Positions 44,887 to 57,048 of a stretch of DNA of 64,000 nt are shown one piece after another (positions within the stretch are counted from its first letter, which is position 1; each line of letters begins with the position of its first letter). The DNA lies in NCBI RefSeq assembly GCF_016616885.1, contig NZ_CP067102.1:3252501-3316500 (forward strand). The letters run 5' to 3'. The translations under genes and the position numbers were made by a program. The notes beneath the pieces were generated by a model. It saw nothing but the letters and a program-made list of their open reading frames with translations. It was not told the DNA's origin and did not search any database. This DNA is from Bradyrhizobium diazoefficiens (GTDB lineage: Bacteria; Pseudomonadota; Alphaproteobacteria; Rhizobiales; Xanthobacteraceae).

Positions 44887-45857
44887 TTTCGTTCGTGGTG
44901 AAGCGTGCTCTCGCCGCGATCGCGGCGCTGTCGTTTGCGACGGTTGCGTTTGCGCAGGATTTCCCAAAGCGTCCGATCACCATGATCGTGCCGTTCGCGG
45001 CCGGCGGCACCTCGGACGTGATCGCGCGCACGGTCGCAGAGCAGATGGGCGTGGCGCTCGGCCAGTCCATCGTGATCGAGAACGTTGCCGGGGCCGGTGG
45101 CTCGACCGCGCTGGCGCGTGCCTCCCGCGCCGAGCCGGACGGCTACACCATCGCGATCGGCAATGCCGGCACCAATGCCGCGACCTACACGATCTATCCC
45201 AAGCTCCCGTTCACGCCGGACTCCTTCGCGCCGACTGCGATGGTTGCGAAGACATTCGGCATCGTCGCGCTGCGCAAGGATTTTCCGGCGAAGGATCTGA
45301 AGGAGTTCATCGCCTACGCCAAATCCAATCCGGGCAAGATCAATCTCGGCCATGCCGGCGTCGGCTCGTCGAACTACCTCATCTGCAAGAGCTTCGTGAC
45401 GGCCGCCGGCATCGACGCGACGCTGGTCGGCTATCGCGGTGCTTCGCCCGCGCTGACGGATGTGATCGGCAGCCAGATCGACGGCGTCTGCGATGCCGCG
45501 GCCTCCGTGTCGCAGTCGATCAACGACAAGCTGGTGAGAGGGCTCGTGGTCGGCTCGACAGTGCGGCTCACGACGCTGCGTGATCTGCCGACCTCCGCTG
45601 AAGCCGGCCTGCCCGAATTCGAGGCGCAGGGCTGGAACGGCCTGTTCGCGCCCAAGGGCACGTCGCCGGCCGTCATCGCCAAGCTGAACGCGGCTGCGCG
45701 CACGGCCGTGGAAACCGACGCGGTGAAGAAGCGTTTTGCCGACCTTTCGACCGTCGCGCCCGATCCCGACGAGCACACGCCCGAGGTCCTCCAGAAGCTC
45801 GTAACGCGCGACGTCGAGAAATACCGGAAGATGCTGGCTGATGACGTCAAGCCCTAG
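44883..45857 (+). CDS. tripartite tricarboxylate transporter substrate-binding protein (Bug family)
   Basis: 324 residues. Signal peptide about 24 residues long ([15 protein letters not shown]), then [19 protein letters not shown], the Bug-family carboxylate-binding loop, and [18 protein letters not shown]. It is a periplasmic ligand-binding protein, probably for a carboxylate. The TctAB membrane genes are absent here. The start GTG overlaps the purQ stop by 4 bp. Confidence 0.9.
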   Translation: MISFVVKRALAAIAALSFATVAFAQDFPKRPITMIVPFAAGGTSDVIARTVAEQMGVALGQSIVIENVAGAGGSTALARASRAEPDGYTIAIGNAGTNAATYTIYPKLPFTPDSFAPTAMVAKTFGIVALRKDFPAKDLKEFIAYAKSNPGKINLGHAGVGSSNYLICKSFVTAAGIDATLVGYRGASPALTDVIGSQIDGVCDAAASVSQSINDKLVRGLVVGSTVRLTTLRDLPTSAEAGLPEFEAQGWNGLFAPKGTSPAVIAKLNAAARTAVETDAVKKRFADLSTVAPDPDEHTPEVLQKLVTRDVEKYRKMLADDVKP

Positions 45858-45884
45858 GCGCCTCCAGCATTGCCGGGAGAGGCT

Positions 45885-46283
45885 TTAGGCGGCTGAAGGA
45901 ATCCGGGCGACGACCTTGATCTCGAAGTCGAACCCGGCAGGCCAATTCACGCCAACAGCCGTCCAGTTCGGATAGGGCGCGTCACCAATCTCCGCGCTGC
46001 GGACAGCCATCACCGTTTCGACCTGCTTGTCGGGATCGGTGTGAAACGTGGTGACATCCACCACATCGTCCAGCGTGCATCCGGCAGCTGCGAGCACGGC
46101 GCGCAAATTGGCGAACGCACGCCGGACCTGGTCCTCGAACACCGGCTCGGGTGAGCCGTCCTCACGACTGCCGACCTGCCCTGAGACGAAGAGCAAGTCG
46201 CCGGACCGGATCGCCGGGGAATACCGATGCGCCTGGTAAAGCGCATGGCGGTTAGCGGGAAAGATGGCCTCGCGTTGGGGCAT
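45885..46283 (-). CDS. RidA/YjgF family protein
   Basis: 132 residues. RSGDLLFVSGQVGSRED, then AFANLRAVLAAAGCTLDDVV and the ending WPAGFDFEIKVVARIP are characteristic. RidA proteins deaminate reactive enamine/imine intermediates; distant members have other roles. It is divergent from a TetR gene and shares the dyad operator region at 46356-46401, so it is probably repressed by it. Confidence 0.87.
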   Translation of the reverse strand: MPQREAIFPANRHALYQAHRYSPAIRSGDLLFVSGQVGSREDGSPEPVFEDQVRRAFANLRAVLAAAGCTLDDVVDVTTFHTDPDKQVETVMAVRSAEIGDAPYPNWTAVGVNWPAGFDFEIKVVARIPSAA

Positions 46284-46355
46284 GTCTTGAGCCTTTCGAC
46301 AGAACGGTGGAGCAGACGGCCGAATTGCCATGCGGCGCCGGCCGTGACATCATTC

Positions 46356-46401
46356 ATATACGCTTCGTATGTGAGATGTCGCTCACATACGGGGCGTATG
46401 T
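46356..46401 (+). promoter_or_regulatory. nested dyad operator upstream of the second tetR
   Basis: ATACG-CTT-CGTAT (46358-46370) and ACATACG-GGG-CGTATGT (46385-46401) are two like dyads. They are linked by a 9-bp inverted repeat, GTATGTGAG (46367-46375) with CTCACATAC (46382-46390). The second dyad covers the ATG at 46398. Probably bound by the TetR protein to control both itself and the RidA gene. Confidence 0.65.
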
Positions 46402-47048
46402 CAACCAGAAACCGAGCGAGCATGGTCGAGGGAAAGCGCGCCGCAGCCATGGCGGAAAATCGGAGCCAGCTCATCCGCGCCGCGCGCAAGGCGTTCGCCA
46501 CGCAAGGTTATGCAGACGCGTCGATGGATGAGCTGACGGCCTCGGTCGGCCTGACGCGGGGCGCGCTCTATCACAATTTCGAAGACAAGAAGGGACTGCT
46601 CTGGGCCGTCATCGAGCAGATCGACGGCGAAATGGCGGAACGGCTCCGTGCGATCCGGGAGCAAGCGCCCACCTTGTGGCAAGGCCTGCTCGCAGAGGGC
46701 AGCGCCTATATCGAAATGGCGCTCGATCCTGAGATTCAGCGCATCATGCTTCTGGATGGGCCTGCCGTACTCGGTGATCCATCCAAATGGCCCGGCGAGA
46801 ACGCCTGCCTGGACATCACCATGCGAACGATCCGTTCACTGATCGACGAGAAGGTGGTGAAGCCTGTGGATGTTGAAGCGGCGGGGCGATTGCTGAACGG
46901 CGCCGCGCTCAGTGCCGCATTATGGGTCGCCGCAGCCGACGATCCGAAAGCCGTGCTGAACAAGGCCGTGGACGCATTTCGACAGTTGGCGAGCGGATTG
47001 CTGCTTGATGCTAAGTGTTCGGTTGAGACTTCCGCTTCACCCGCTTGA
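46398..47048 (+). CDS. TetR family regulator
   Basis: 216 residues. HTH: QLIRAARKAFATQGYADASM, then ELTASVGLTRGALYHNFEDK. The C-terminal domain contains EIQRIMLLDGPAVLGDPSKW and ends in a variable tail. The ATG at 46398 is inside an operator; a second in-frame ATG at 46422 also fits and would avoid this. The 3' end overlaps the convergent thioesterase by 38 bp. Confidence 0.88.
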   Translation: MSTRNRASMVEGKRAAAMAENRSQLIRAARKAFATQGYADASMDELTASVGLTRGALYHNFEDKKGLLWAVIEQIDGEMAERLRAIREQAPTLWQGLLAEGSAYIEMALDPEIQRIMLLDGPAVLGDPSKWPGENACLDITMRTIRSLIDEKVVKPVDVEAAGRLLNGAALSAALWVAAADDPKAVLNKAVDAFRQLASGLLLDAKCSVETSASPA

Positions 47049-47490
47049 TCGTGCCGGAGAACGTGAACAGCGGCCGGCCGGCCGAGGTCAGCTTGCCGCG
47101 CAGGAAGATCAGCGAGCCGCCCGCGCGGGACACTTCGCCTGTGCATTCGACCCGCTCGCCCTCGCGCGCCGCTTCGAGGAAATCGCAGGCGAAATTGGTG
47201 GTCACGGCCGGGCCGTCCAGCTCGTGGGTGGCTATGGCGAACAGGCAATAGTCCGCGAAGGCCATGAAGCAGCCGCCATGGACGTTCCCGGAGCCGTTGA
47301 GGTGCTTTTTCTCGACCCGGAACGCTGAGCGGACGCTGCCGTCGTCCTCGATCTTATGCCAGAACGGACCGATATGGCTCTCAAAACTGTCGCGAATCCA
47401 GGTCCGCCAGCCCTTGAACTCGCCCTCGGTGGCGACGTGCAGGTCGGGACGGCGGGTAGAGGGGGCTTTGGTCAATTCGTGCAAGGACAT
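47011..47490 (-). CDS. hotdog-fold thioesterase (PaaI-like)
   Basis: 159 residues. GNVHGGCFMAFADYCLFAIA near residues 68-87 is the catalytic helix with the HGG motif, and VTTNFACDFLEAAREGE follows. It hydrolyses acyl-CoA esters; the substrate is unknown. It overlaps the 3' end of the convergent tetR. Confidence 0.82.
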   Translation of the reverse strand: MSLHELTKAPSTRRPDLHVATEGEFKGWRTWIRDSFESHIGPFWHKIEDDGSVRSAFRVEKKHLNGSGNVHGGCFMAFADYCLFAIATHELDGPAVTTNFACDFLEAAREGERVECTGEVSRAGGSLIFLRGKLTSAGRPLFTFSGTIKRVKRKSQPNT

Positions 47491-47667
47491 GGGCCTTCAA
47501 TTGCGGGTCGTTAGCCCTTAAATCCGATCCGTCAGCGCCTTGCAATTCCTGTTCCCGCATCCTCCGGCCGCAAAATGCGGGACAGCGGGAAAATGCGCCA
47601 TAAAGGGCTTTTCGTGAGCCCCCGATGTTCCTAAGAACGGCCAAAGCCCGCCGAAAGCCCAAAATCC

Positions 47668-49878
<2,211 letters not shown>

Positions 49879-49896
49879 GCTGTTTCCGCATTCTCC

Positions 49897-49974
49897 GTCA
49901 TTGCGAGCGAAGCGAAGCAATCCAGAATCTCTCCGCGGAGACAGCCTGGATTGCTTCGCTACGCTCGCAATGAC
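49897..49974. repeat. GTCATTGCGAGCG-type palindromic repeat
   Basis: GTCATTGCGAGCGAAGCGAA is inverted as the 3' arm TTGCTTCGCTACGCTCGCAA-TGAC, a dispersed rhizobial element. It lies between the convergent purL and acyltransferase genes. Confidence 0.6.
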
Positions 49975-49990
49975 CGGGGGATGGCGTACC

Positions 49991-51181
49991 CTACAATATC
50001 CGCGTTGCCCCGGGGATCTGGCGCAAGGCGCGCGTCAGCGCCCAACTGAACGCGACTGTCAGCACGAATCCAACCGTCGCCTTGACGATCGCTGGCAGGT
50101 CATAGTCGAACAGCAAGTATTGCAGCCAAAGCGCGATCGGGTAGTGCACCAAAAACATGCCATAGGCGTCCGCCTGCATCGGATCGAGTAGTCTGGCCGA
50201 ACCCGATTGTTTGAACCGCTGGAAGAAGGCCAGGATCAGAAACATGATGGCCACGCTGAAGACAGCGAAGCAGGCGGCATAGAGCCCCTCATACCAGTTC
50301 GGCAGCGGTGACGGATTTCCGAGTATCACTCGCTTGATGAAGATCAGCACCCAGAGCAGGCAATACGGAACGATTGCCAGGACCATCCAGTCCCAGCTCA
50401 CCTTGGCCATCCTGCCTTCAGCCGAGAGCAATCCGCGATCCATATTCGCAACGCCGATGCCGGCGCCGAAAAAGAAGTAGGTCGCATAGAGCATCACGCG
50501 CCCATGCTGGACCGAAAACGGCCCGAACTCGAGCCAGCTGCTTGGCCCAAAATACATCAGCCCGGGAACGTAGAACGCCGCGGTGACGGCAAGCATGACC
50601 GCGAAGAACACCGCGGGCCGGCGGCGGCCGTGCAGCGACAGGCGATTGATCGGATCGAGCAGGTTGGGCGACAGACGATGCAGGATGCAGGCAACCACGT
50701 CGAAGCCAAGCAGGACCCAGAGGAACCAGATCGGCCCGCTCGGCCACGGGCCCTTCGTGACCATATTCCACCAGTACTCCGAGAAGCCGATCTCGGGATT
50801 TTGCCGGAGCGAGATGGCGTAGTAGGCGAGTGGAATGATCGTGAATGCGCAGATCACGAACGGCAGCCCAAGCCGCAGCAGGCGATCTGCCAAATAGCTC
50901 AGCGCTCCCTTGCGGGCGATGCCTGACCACGCAAACAAGCCCGACAGGAAGAAGAACATCGCCATGAAGAAGCTGTCGGTGGCGAGTACGATCATGTCGA
51001 AGCTGAAGAAGAACTTCGGGTCGGTGTGACCGAAATAGGTATAGGGGATGACGGCATGGTGCAGCAGCACCACCAGCGTCAGGAAGGTGCGGGCGCGATC
51101 GAGCGACAGGTTGCGTGTCTTGCTTTTTGGCGAGGCATGCGCTTCGGCGCCAATCGTCGCTGACTGTGAGATCGTGCTCAT
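49991..51181 (-). CDS. acyltransferase family 3 membrane protein
   Basis: 396 residues with about ten helices. [20 protein letters not shown] near residue 31 holds the catalytic-type His; [20 protein letters not shown] and [15 protein letters not shown] match acyltransferase 3/OafA-like proteins. They O-acylate sugars or modify envelope glycans; the substrate is unknown. ATG 51181 with GGGGG upstream. Confidence 0.85.
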   Translation of the reverse strand: MSTISQSATIGAEAHASPKSKTRNLSLDRARTFLTLVVLLHHAVIPYTYFGHTDPKFFFSFDMIVLATDSFFMAMFFFLSGLFAWSGIARKGALSYLADRLLRLGLPFVICAFTIIPLAYYAISLRQNPEIGFSEYWWNMVTKGPWPSGPIWFLWVLLGFDVVACILHRLSPNLLDPINRLSLHGRRRPAVFFAVMLAVTAAFYVPGLMYFGPSSWLEFGPFSVQHGRVMLYATYFFFGAGIGVANMDRGLLSAEGRMAKVSWDWMVLAIVPYCLLWVLIFIKRVILGNPSPLPNWYEGLYAACFAVFSVAIMFLILAFFQRFKQSGSARLLDPMQADAYGMFLVHYPIALWLQYLLFDYDLPAIVKATVGFVLTVAFSWALTRALRQIPGATRIL

Positions 51182-51369
51182 GGTGGCCCCCGGTTGTGTC
51201 TCTGTCCCCTGCACGACTCTGCCGCCCGGAACCGAATTCAGCAAGCCCAGTTTGGGCCATTCGTTGCACCGGCCGGTACCCTCAGGAACCAGTTCCGGGT
51301 GGCGAAGTTAGCGTTCACGAAATGCTTGAGGGCCGCCAAAAGGCGGCACAGACGCGGCGGAGCTGGCGA

Positions 51370-51543
51370 ATGACGATCCTGAAATGGGCGCTGATCTTCC
51401 TGTTGATCTCGATTGTGGCAGGTGTGCTCGGCTTCACCGGCATCTCGGCCGCCTCCGCCGACATCGCGCGCTTCCTGTTCTACATCTTCGTCGTGATCTT
51501 CCTGGTGCTGCTGATACTCGGGCTCACGATCTTCAGGGCGTAA
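51370..51543 (+). CDS. DUF1328 small membrane protein (YtjA-like)
   Basis: 57 residues, two helices: [20 protein letters not shown], then [20 protein letters not shown]. The GxxGxSxASA loop is typical of DUF1328. Start at ATG 51370, with GGAG 6 nt upstream. Function unknown. Confidence 0.85.
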   Translation: MTILKWALIFLLISIVAGVLGFTGISAASADIARFLFYIFVVIFLVLLILGLTIFRA

Positions 51544-51562
51544 CGGGCCGTCGCGCCGGCTC

Positions 51563-52666
51563 TCAATTGTCTGTGAGTGGTCTCACGTGGGCAACCAGCT
51601 CCGCCAAGAACTCATCGGGACGATCGAACGGGATGAAGTGACCCCCGCCGTGCATCCGCACGAATTCCTTATGCGGCGCCGTGATCTGGTTGAATAGCTG
51701 TTCGGCCGGCTCACTCGGCGTGTTGTAGTCGGCATCGCCCTCGATGAAGATCACCGGGATCGGAAATGCGAGTCCGAGCGAGGCGACGTCGCGCTTGAAC
51801 ATCGGGCCCTCTCGTCCGCGCAGATATCTTGCGGAGAAGGCCATGCCTTTGCGCCAGTAGTACCAATCCAGCAGCGAGAAATCCGGCATGAATGGAGGCG
51901 GGATTGGACCCGCCAGTTGGAAGCTCTCGATGGATGGCAGGGCCAGCGCCTTGCTCCACCTGTCAGCGACCAGTCGATTCTGCGGATTCATCAGCGGTCG
52001 TGCCGCAATTGGCGCCAATTCCGTCAGGGCCTCGCTGTTGCCAGCGGACTGCGCCAACTCTTGCAGATGCGTGATCGCGAGCTCGAATGACTTCTCGAAT
52101 GTCGCCCTGCCGACCACCTGTCCCGTGCCGACATAGGCATAAAACAGATCCGGGCGCTGCTTGACGATATGAATGCCCAGGAATGAGCCCCAGGAATGCC
52201 CGACAAGGACAATTTTGTCCTTCTGTAGATGCGCCCGCAGATATTCGACCAGCTCGACGCCATCCTGCGTCATTCGCTCGAGTGTCATCGTCGGTGCGAG
52301 TGCGTCTCCAGCCGCGCCATAGGTGCGACCGGCGCCGCGCTGATCCCATTGCACAATGGTGAAATGCTTTTCCCAAGGGCGCCAGCCCGACGACATTGGC
52401 CAACTGGAGCCTCCGGGGCCGCCGTGGACGAACAAGAGGACCGGGTTATCCCGATCCTCGCCGCGAATTTGGATCCATTGCTTGATGCCGCCGATCTCGA
52501 CGAACGCGCCTTCCTGCACGCCCTTCGGCGAGCGGATCGCGAGAGTTTCGGCAGCAACGTGCTGACGATAGGCGCGAAACCCTAGCCCAGCAGCCGACAA
52601 TGCGACGAGGACGCCGGCCAACCCCAGCAACGAGACCCCGATTAGTCTTGCGGCCTTGCGCGGCAT
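51563..52666 (-). CDS. alpha/beta hydrolase (proline iminopeptidase-like)
   Basis: 367 residues. An N-terminal hydrophobic anchor is followed by the oxyanion motif HGGPGGSSW, the nucleophile GHSWGSF, Asp in EGDADYNTP and a final GGGHFIPFD histidine, so the triad is complete. It looks membrane-tethered or exported. ATG 52666 is preferred to a TTG at 52702. Confidence 0.83.
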   Translation of the reverse strand: MPRKAARLIGVSLLGLAGVLVALSAAGLGFRAYRQHVAAETLAIRSPKGVQEGAFVEIGGIKQWIQIRGEDRDNPVLLFVHGGPGGSSWPMSSGWRPWEKHFTIVQWDQRGAGRTYGAAGDALAPTMTLERMTQDGVELVEYLRAHLQKDKIVLVGHSWGSFLGIHIVKQRPDLFYAYVGTGQVVGRATFEKSFELAITHLQELAQSAGNSEALTELAPIAARPLMNPQNRLVADRWSKALALPSIESFQLAGPIPPPFMPDFSLLDWYYWRKGMAFSARYLRGREGPMFKRDVASLGLAFPIPVIFIEGDADYNTPSEPAEQLFNQITAPHKEFVRMHGGGHFIPFDRPDEFLAELVAHVRPLTDN

Positions 52667-52732
52667 CTCGTGCCTTGTGTCGACAGAGGGGAGGCGACCC
52701 AATGATCCCCCGGCGTCAGGGCGCCAGAGGGC

Positions 52733-53092
52733 TTAGCCGACTTCCTCGATCTTCACCTTGTCCGGATAGAAGGCAAGATGGCCTGATATCTCCGCCATCG
52801 CGGGGAACGGCGTCTCGTAGGTCCAGATGGCGTTGTCGAGCGTCTTGCCGTCGGCCTTGATGCTGTAATAGCTGGCGTCCCCCTTGTAGGGGCAGTGGGT
52901 GGTACGCTCGGTGCGCTCCAGCAGCGCCATGTTGGCGTCCGCCCGTGGTACATATTGCACCGCCGGATATTTGGCCTCTTTCAGCGTCAGCGCCTTGGTG
53001 CTCTCGGCAATCACGATATCGCCCGCCGTGACGCGGACGCGCCGGGGGTTTTGGGTGATGGTGATGGGGTGGTCGGGGCCTGGAAGCTTCAT
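52733..53092 (-). CDS. DUF427 family protein
   Basis: 119 residues. The family pattern is clear: NPRRVRVTAGDIVIAEST, then HCPYKGDASYYSI and WTYETPFPAMAEISGHLAFY. Function unknown; there is no signal peptide. Start at ATG 53092. Confidence 0.87.
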   Translation of the reverse strand: MKLPGPDHPITITQNPRRVRVTAGDIVIAESTKALTLKEAKYPAVQYVPRADANMALLERTERTTHCPYKGDASYYSIKADGKTLDNAIWTYETPFPAMAEISGHLAFYPDKVKIEEVG

Positions 53093-53287
53093 GATTTCAC
53101 GCCTTTTCGATCAATCTGCCGCGCGCGGCACTTTGTCGTGCCTTTATCCTGATGGGATCAGGGATATAGTGCCTGAAGGCGTGACGTAGAAGGCCGTTCA
53201 CGCTAAGTTTGGCCCAGCCGGCGAGGGGACCCCGGCAAGCGATTCGACGCCGAGGCTGTAAAGCCGACACTGAGGAGCAAGACCCGA

Positions 53288-53524
53288 ATGCCCATGGACG
53301 CCCACGATATCGAGGCGATGATCAAGGCAGCGATCCCCGATGCCGAGGTGACCATCCGTGACCTCGCCGGCGATGGCGACCACTATGCCGCGACCGTGAT
53401 CTCGGAATCCTTCCGCGGCAAATCCCGCGTCCAGCAGCACCAGATCGTCTATCGGTCGCTGCAGGGCCAGATGGGCGGCGTGCTGCATGCGCTCGCGCTG
53501 CAAACCGGCGTGCCGGGCGCTTGA
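53288..53524 (+). CDS. bolA: BolA family protein
   Basis: 78 residues. BolA proteins bind CGFS glutaredoxins with a shared Fe-S cluster. Pattern: AAIPDAEVTIRDLAGDGDHY, then VYRSLQGQMGGVLHALAL with the ligand-type His. The partner grxD lies at 57340, separated by three genes. ATG at 53288, a second at 53294. Confidence 0.9.
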   Translation: MPMDAHDIEAMIKAAIPDAEVTIRDLAGDGDHYAATVISESFRGKSRVQQHQIVYRSLQGQMGGVLHALALQTGVPGA

Positions 53525-53560
53525 TCTGAGGGCACGTGACCTGACCGCGCGACGGGGGCG

Positions 53561-54757
53561 ATGATGGCTGCGGACAACCCACGCGGCGCGTTGTTTCGTG
53601 TCATCCTGCCGAACCAGCCCAGCCGCGTCACCAATGCCGAGCTGTTCTTCGACCTCGTCTTCGTCTTCGCCGTTACGCAGGTGTCGCACACGCTGCTGCA
53701 CCACTTCACGCCGCTTGGGGCGGTCGAGGTTACGCTGCTGTTCATGGCGGTATGGTGGGTCTGGGTCTACACCGCCTGGGTCACCAACTGGCTCAACCCC
53801 GAGCTGACGCCGGTCCGCATCCTGGTCTTCCTGATGATGCTGGGCGGCCTCGTGCTGTCGACGACGATCCCGACCGCGTTCGATGGCCGCGGCCTCTGGT
53901 TCGCGATCGCCTACGCGACCATGCAGGTCGGACGGACCGCCTTCTGGCTGTTGGCGACCCCGCGGCATCGAACCGCCGTGCGGCACAACGCGATCCGGAT
54001 CCTGACATGGCTTTCAATCTCCGCGGTGTTGTGGATCGCGGGCGGCCTGTCCGAGGGAGAGACGCGGCTATGGCTGTGGATCGCAGCGGTCAGCTGGGAG
54101 TACATCGCGCCCGCGGTGCGCTTCTGGGTCCCGAGGCTGGGCTTCTCGTCGGTCGAGGCCTGGCGCGTCGAAGGCGGCCACATGGCCGAACGGTGCTCCC
54201 TCTTCGTCATCATCGCGCTCGGCGAGGCCGTCGTCGTCAACGGCACGACCTTTGCCGAGCTAGACTGGACCGCGGGCAACATCCTGGCATTCGTCTCCGC
54301 GCTCGTCGGCAGCATTGCGATGTGGTGGATCTATTTCCACAAGGGCGCCGAGGCCGGCGCCGAGCTGATCTCGAAGACCGCCGATTCGGGCCGGCTGGCG
54401 CGGCTGGCCTATACCTATCTGCACATGCCGATCATCGCCGGCATCATCCTGACTGCGGTCTCGGACGAGCTGGTGCTGAAGCACCCGACCGGACATTCCG
54501 GCGTCCGCACCATCGTCAGCACGATCGGTGGTCCCTTGGTGTTCCTGGTTGGCACCATTTTGTTCAAGCACTCGATCCGCGGCTTCCTTCAGCTCTCGCA
54601 CGGCATCGGCATCATCCTGCTGTTGGCGCTGTGGTGGCTCGCTGCCGATCTCTCGCCACTCTGGTTGTCGGTCGCGACGAGCGTGGTCATGATCGTCGTC
54701 GCGGTGTGGGAGTCGGTGTCGCTGGGATCGAAGCCGGAACAGGCCGAGGAGCACTGA
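53561..54757 (+). CDS. ltrA: low temperature requirement protein A (LtrA) family
   Basis: 398 residues with about eleven helices. NAELFFDLVFVFAVTQVSHT is the LtrA start; ERCSLFVIIALGEAVVVNGT and WWIYFHKGAEAG follow. Function unknown; named for a Listeria cold-growth locus. It starts 37 nt after bolA and converges on egtD. Confidence 0.88.
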   Translation: MMAADNPRGALFRVILPNQPSRVTNAELFFDLVFVFAVTQVSHTLLHHFTPLGAVEVTLLFMAVWWVWVYTAWVTNWLNPELTPVRILVFLMMLGGLVLSTTIPTAFDGRGLWFAIAYATMQVGRTAFWLLATPRHRTAVRHNAIRILTWLSISAVLWIAGGLSEGETRLWLWIAAVSWEYIAPAVRFWVPRLGFSSVEAWRVEGGHMAERCSLFVIIALGEAVVVNGTTFAELDWTAGNILAFVSALVGSIAMWWIYFHKGAEAGAELISKTADSGRLARLAYTYLHMPIIAGIILTAVSDELVLKHPTGHSGVRTIVSTIGGPLVFLVGTILFKHSIRGFLQLSHGIGIILLLALWWLAADLSPLWLSVATSVVMIVVAVWESVSLGSKPEQAEEH

Positions 54758-54778
54758 GCCGCCGGACGCGCTGGAGCT

Positions 54779-55750
54779 TTACTCCACCGCCTCCAGCGCG
54801 TGCACCGAGAACATCCTGGCTGCATCCGTCCAGCTCTCGCGAACACGCCAGCCGGCGCCTTGCGCCAGCACAGCAAAACGCTCGAGGCTGTATTTGTAGC
54901 TGTTCTCGGTGTGGATACTCTCGCCCGGCTTGAACGAGAAGCTGGTGCCGAGCAGGCGCACGGTCTGGCTCTTTCGGCTGATCAGGTGCATCTCGATGCG
55001 GTGCCGCGCGTGATTGTAGATCGCGCCGTGGGTGAAGGCGGAGAGGTCGAAATTGCCGCCGAGCTCGCGGTTGATCCGCACCAGAACATTGAGGTTGAAC
55101 CGTGCGGTGACGCCGGCGGCATCGTTATAGGCGGCGTGGAGCAGGCGCTCCTCTTTCTCGAGGTCGGCGCCGATGATCATCTGCGCGCCCTTGCCGAGGA
55201 TTTGGCGTGCACTCTTCAGGAACGCCTGGGCTTCATGCGGCTCGAAATTGCCGATGGTCGAGCCGGGGAAGAAGCCGACCTTGGGCATCGTCGCGACCGC
55301 CTTGGGCAGCTCGAACGGCGTGGTGAAGTCGGCGGCCACCGGATAGATGCCGAGCGAGGGGAAGTCCCGCTTCAGCCCGTTGGCCTGCGCCTTCAGGAAA
55401 TCGCCGGAGATATCGACGGGCACATAGGCCGCGAACCTGGACTGATTCAGAAGCAGACGGACTTTCGTGGTCGCGCCTGCGCCGAACTCGACCAGCGCCG
55501 CATGCTCAGGAATGATCTTTGCGATCTCGCTGCCGCGCTCCTTCAGGATCGCAAGTTCGGTGCGCGTCGGATAATATTCCGGCAGGCGCGTGATCGCCTC
55601 GAACAGCTCCGATCCGGTCGCGTCATAAAAATATTTCGGCGACAGTTTTTTTGGCTGCTGCGAGAGGTCCTCGATGGCCTCGCGGGCGAAGGCGGTCGTC
55701 TGTTCGTCAGGCAGATGGGCTTCGGCCAAAGCGCTGGCGTGCACATTCAT
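54779..55750 (-). CDS. egtD: L-histidine N(alpha)-methyltransferase (EgtD)
   Basis: 323 residues. SAM-binding core LVEFGAGATTKVRLLL near residue 84, then KVGFFPGSTIGNFEPHEA and SSENSY-like HTENSYKY. It trimethylates histidine to hercynine, the first ergothioneine step. AGGAGAG precedes the ATG at 55750. It is the second gene of egtB-egtD, 50 nt after egtB. Confidence 0.94.
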   Translation of the reverse strand: MNVHASALAEAHLPDEQTTAFAREAIEDLSQQPKKLSPKYFYDATGSELFEAITRLPEYYPTRTELAILKERGSEIAKIIPEHAALVEFGAGATTKVRLLLNQSRFAAYVPVDISGDFLKAQANGLKRDFPSLGIYPVAADFTTPFELPKAVATMPKVGFFPGSTIGNFEPHEAQAFLKSARQILGKGAQMIIGADLEKEERLLHAAYNDAAGVTARFNLNVLVRINRELGGNFDLSAFTHGAIYNHARHRIEMHLISRKSQTVRLLGTSFSFKPGESIHTENSYKYSLERFAVLAQGAGWRVRESWTDAARMFSVHALEAVE

Positions 55751-55800
55751 GATACTCTCCTGAACGCGCTGTCCGGCGCGTATTTGTCGTCGGATAATGT

Positions 55801-57048
55801 TTACTCGTAGTCGGCGAGCCGCAGTCCCGTGAACTGCCAGCGGTGGTGCGGATAGAAGAAGTTGCGATATGTGACGCGGCTGTGACCGTCGGGCGTCGCC
55901 AGCGAGGAGCCGCGCAGCACCAGCTGGTTGACCATGAACTTGCCGTTGTACTCGCCGAGCGCGCCCTCGATGGCGCGGTAGCCGGGGTAGGGTGAATACG
56001 AAGAACGCGTCCACTGCCAGACGATGCCAAAGGCGTCGTTGAGCGCGCCCGCACGCGCGGCGACCTCCCATTCCATCTCGGTCGGCAGGTGTTTTCCGGC
56101 CCAGCGCGCAAACGCATCGGCCTCGTAATAGCTGACGTGGCAGACGGGCGCGTTGGGATCGATTGGCTTGAGGCCGGCGAGGGTCATCACCTGCCACGCG
56201 CCATCGACCTCGCGCCAATGGCCCGGGGCCTGCCAATCTTCCTTGCTGACGGCAGCAAAACCGTCCATCAGCCACAGCGTTGCGGTCCGGTAACCGCCGT
56301 CGCGCATGAAGGCGAGCCATTCGCCATTGGTGACGAGATTGCGGGCGACTTTGACCGGGCCGACGAGCGCGCGATGTGCGGGTTTTTCGTTGTCGAAATG
56401 AAAGCTGTCATCGCCATGGCCGACGGTGTGGATGCCTTCGTTGAGCGTCAGCCATTCGTCGCCGGTGCGAGTCGCGGACGGAAAGCGCCAGTCGCGATCG
56501 TAGGCCGGATAAACCGGATTCTGCGCGAAGGCGTGCAGGATGTCGGTGAACATCAATTCCTGATGCTGCTGCTCGTGGTTGAGCCCGACCTCGACCAGTG
56601 GCGCGATCGCGCGGAGCGTGTCCTCGCCGGCCTCCCGGAAGAATTTGACGACCGCCGCATCGACATAGCGGCGATAGGCGCCGACCTCGTCGGCGCTGGG
56701 CCGGGTGATGTCGCCGCGATGATTGCGGGCATGGCGGGGGCCGGCGCTGACGTAATAGGAATTGAACAGGAAGGCGAAGTCGGGGTGGAAGGGCCGGTAG
56801 CCAGGGGCGTGCTCGCCGAGCAAGAATTGCTCCCAGAACCAGGTGGTATGCGCCCGGTGCCATTTCGCGGGGCTCGCATCCGGCATGGACTGAATCTGCT
56901 GGTCTTCCGGCGAGAGCGGCGCGGCGCGGCGCTCGGTTTCGTTGCGGACGGCGAGAAAAGCGGTCTCCAGCCTCGGGGCGAGGCCGCCCGGGTCGGCCGA
57001 CGGTGACGAAAGCGGCGGACTGGCCGTAGCGGAGGCTTGTTTCGTCAC
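55801..57048 (-). CDS. egtB: ergothioneine synthesis sulfoxide synthase EgtB
   Basis: 415 residues from a GTG at 57048 with GGAG upstream; the longer frame has no Shine-Dalgarno. DinB-like N-terminal domain with the iron motif LNHEQQHQELMFTD (HxxxHxE), then an FGE-sulfatase domain, CHVSYYEADAFARWAGKHLP and RNFFYPHHRWQFTGLRLA. It joins hercynine to a thiol (gamma-Glu-Cys or Cys). Operon with egtD; egtA/C/E are not here. Confidence 0.93.
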   Translation of the reverse strand: MTKQASATASPPLSSPSADPGGLAPRLETAFLAVRNETERRAAPLSPEDQQIQSMPDASPAKWHRAHTTWFWEQFLLGEHAPGYRPFHPDFAFLFNSYYVSAGPRHARNHRGDITRPSADEVGAYRRYVDAAVVKFFREAGEDTLRAIAPLVEVGLNHEQQHQELMFTDILHAFAQNPVYPAYDRDWRFPSATRTGDEWLTLNEGIHTVGHGDDSFHFDNEKPAHRALVGPVKVARNLVTNGEWLAFMRDGGYRTATLWLMDGFAAVSKEDWQAPGHWREVDGAWQVMTLAGLKPIDPNAPVCHVSYYEADAFARWAGKHLPTEMEWEVAARAGALNDAFGIVWQWTRSSYSPYPGYRAIEGALGEYNGKFMVNQLVLRGSSLATPDGHSRVTYRNFFYPHHRWQFTGLRLADYE

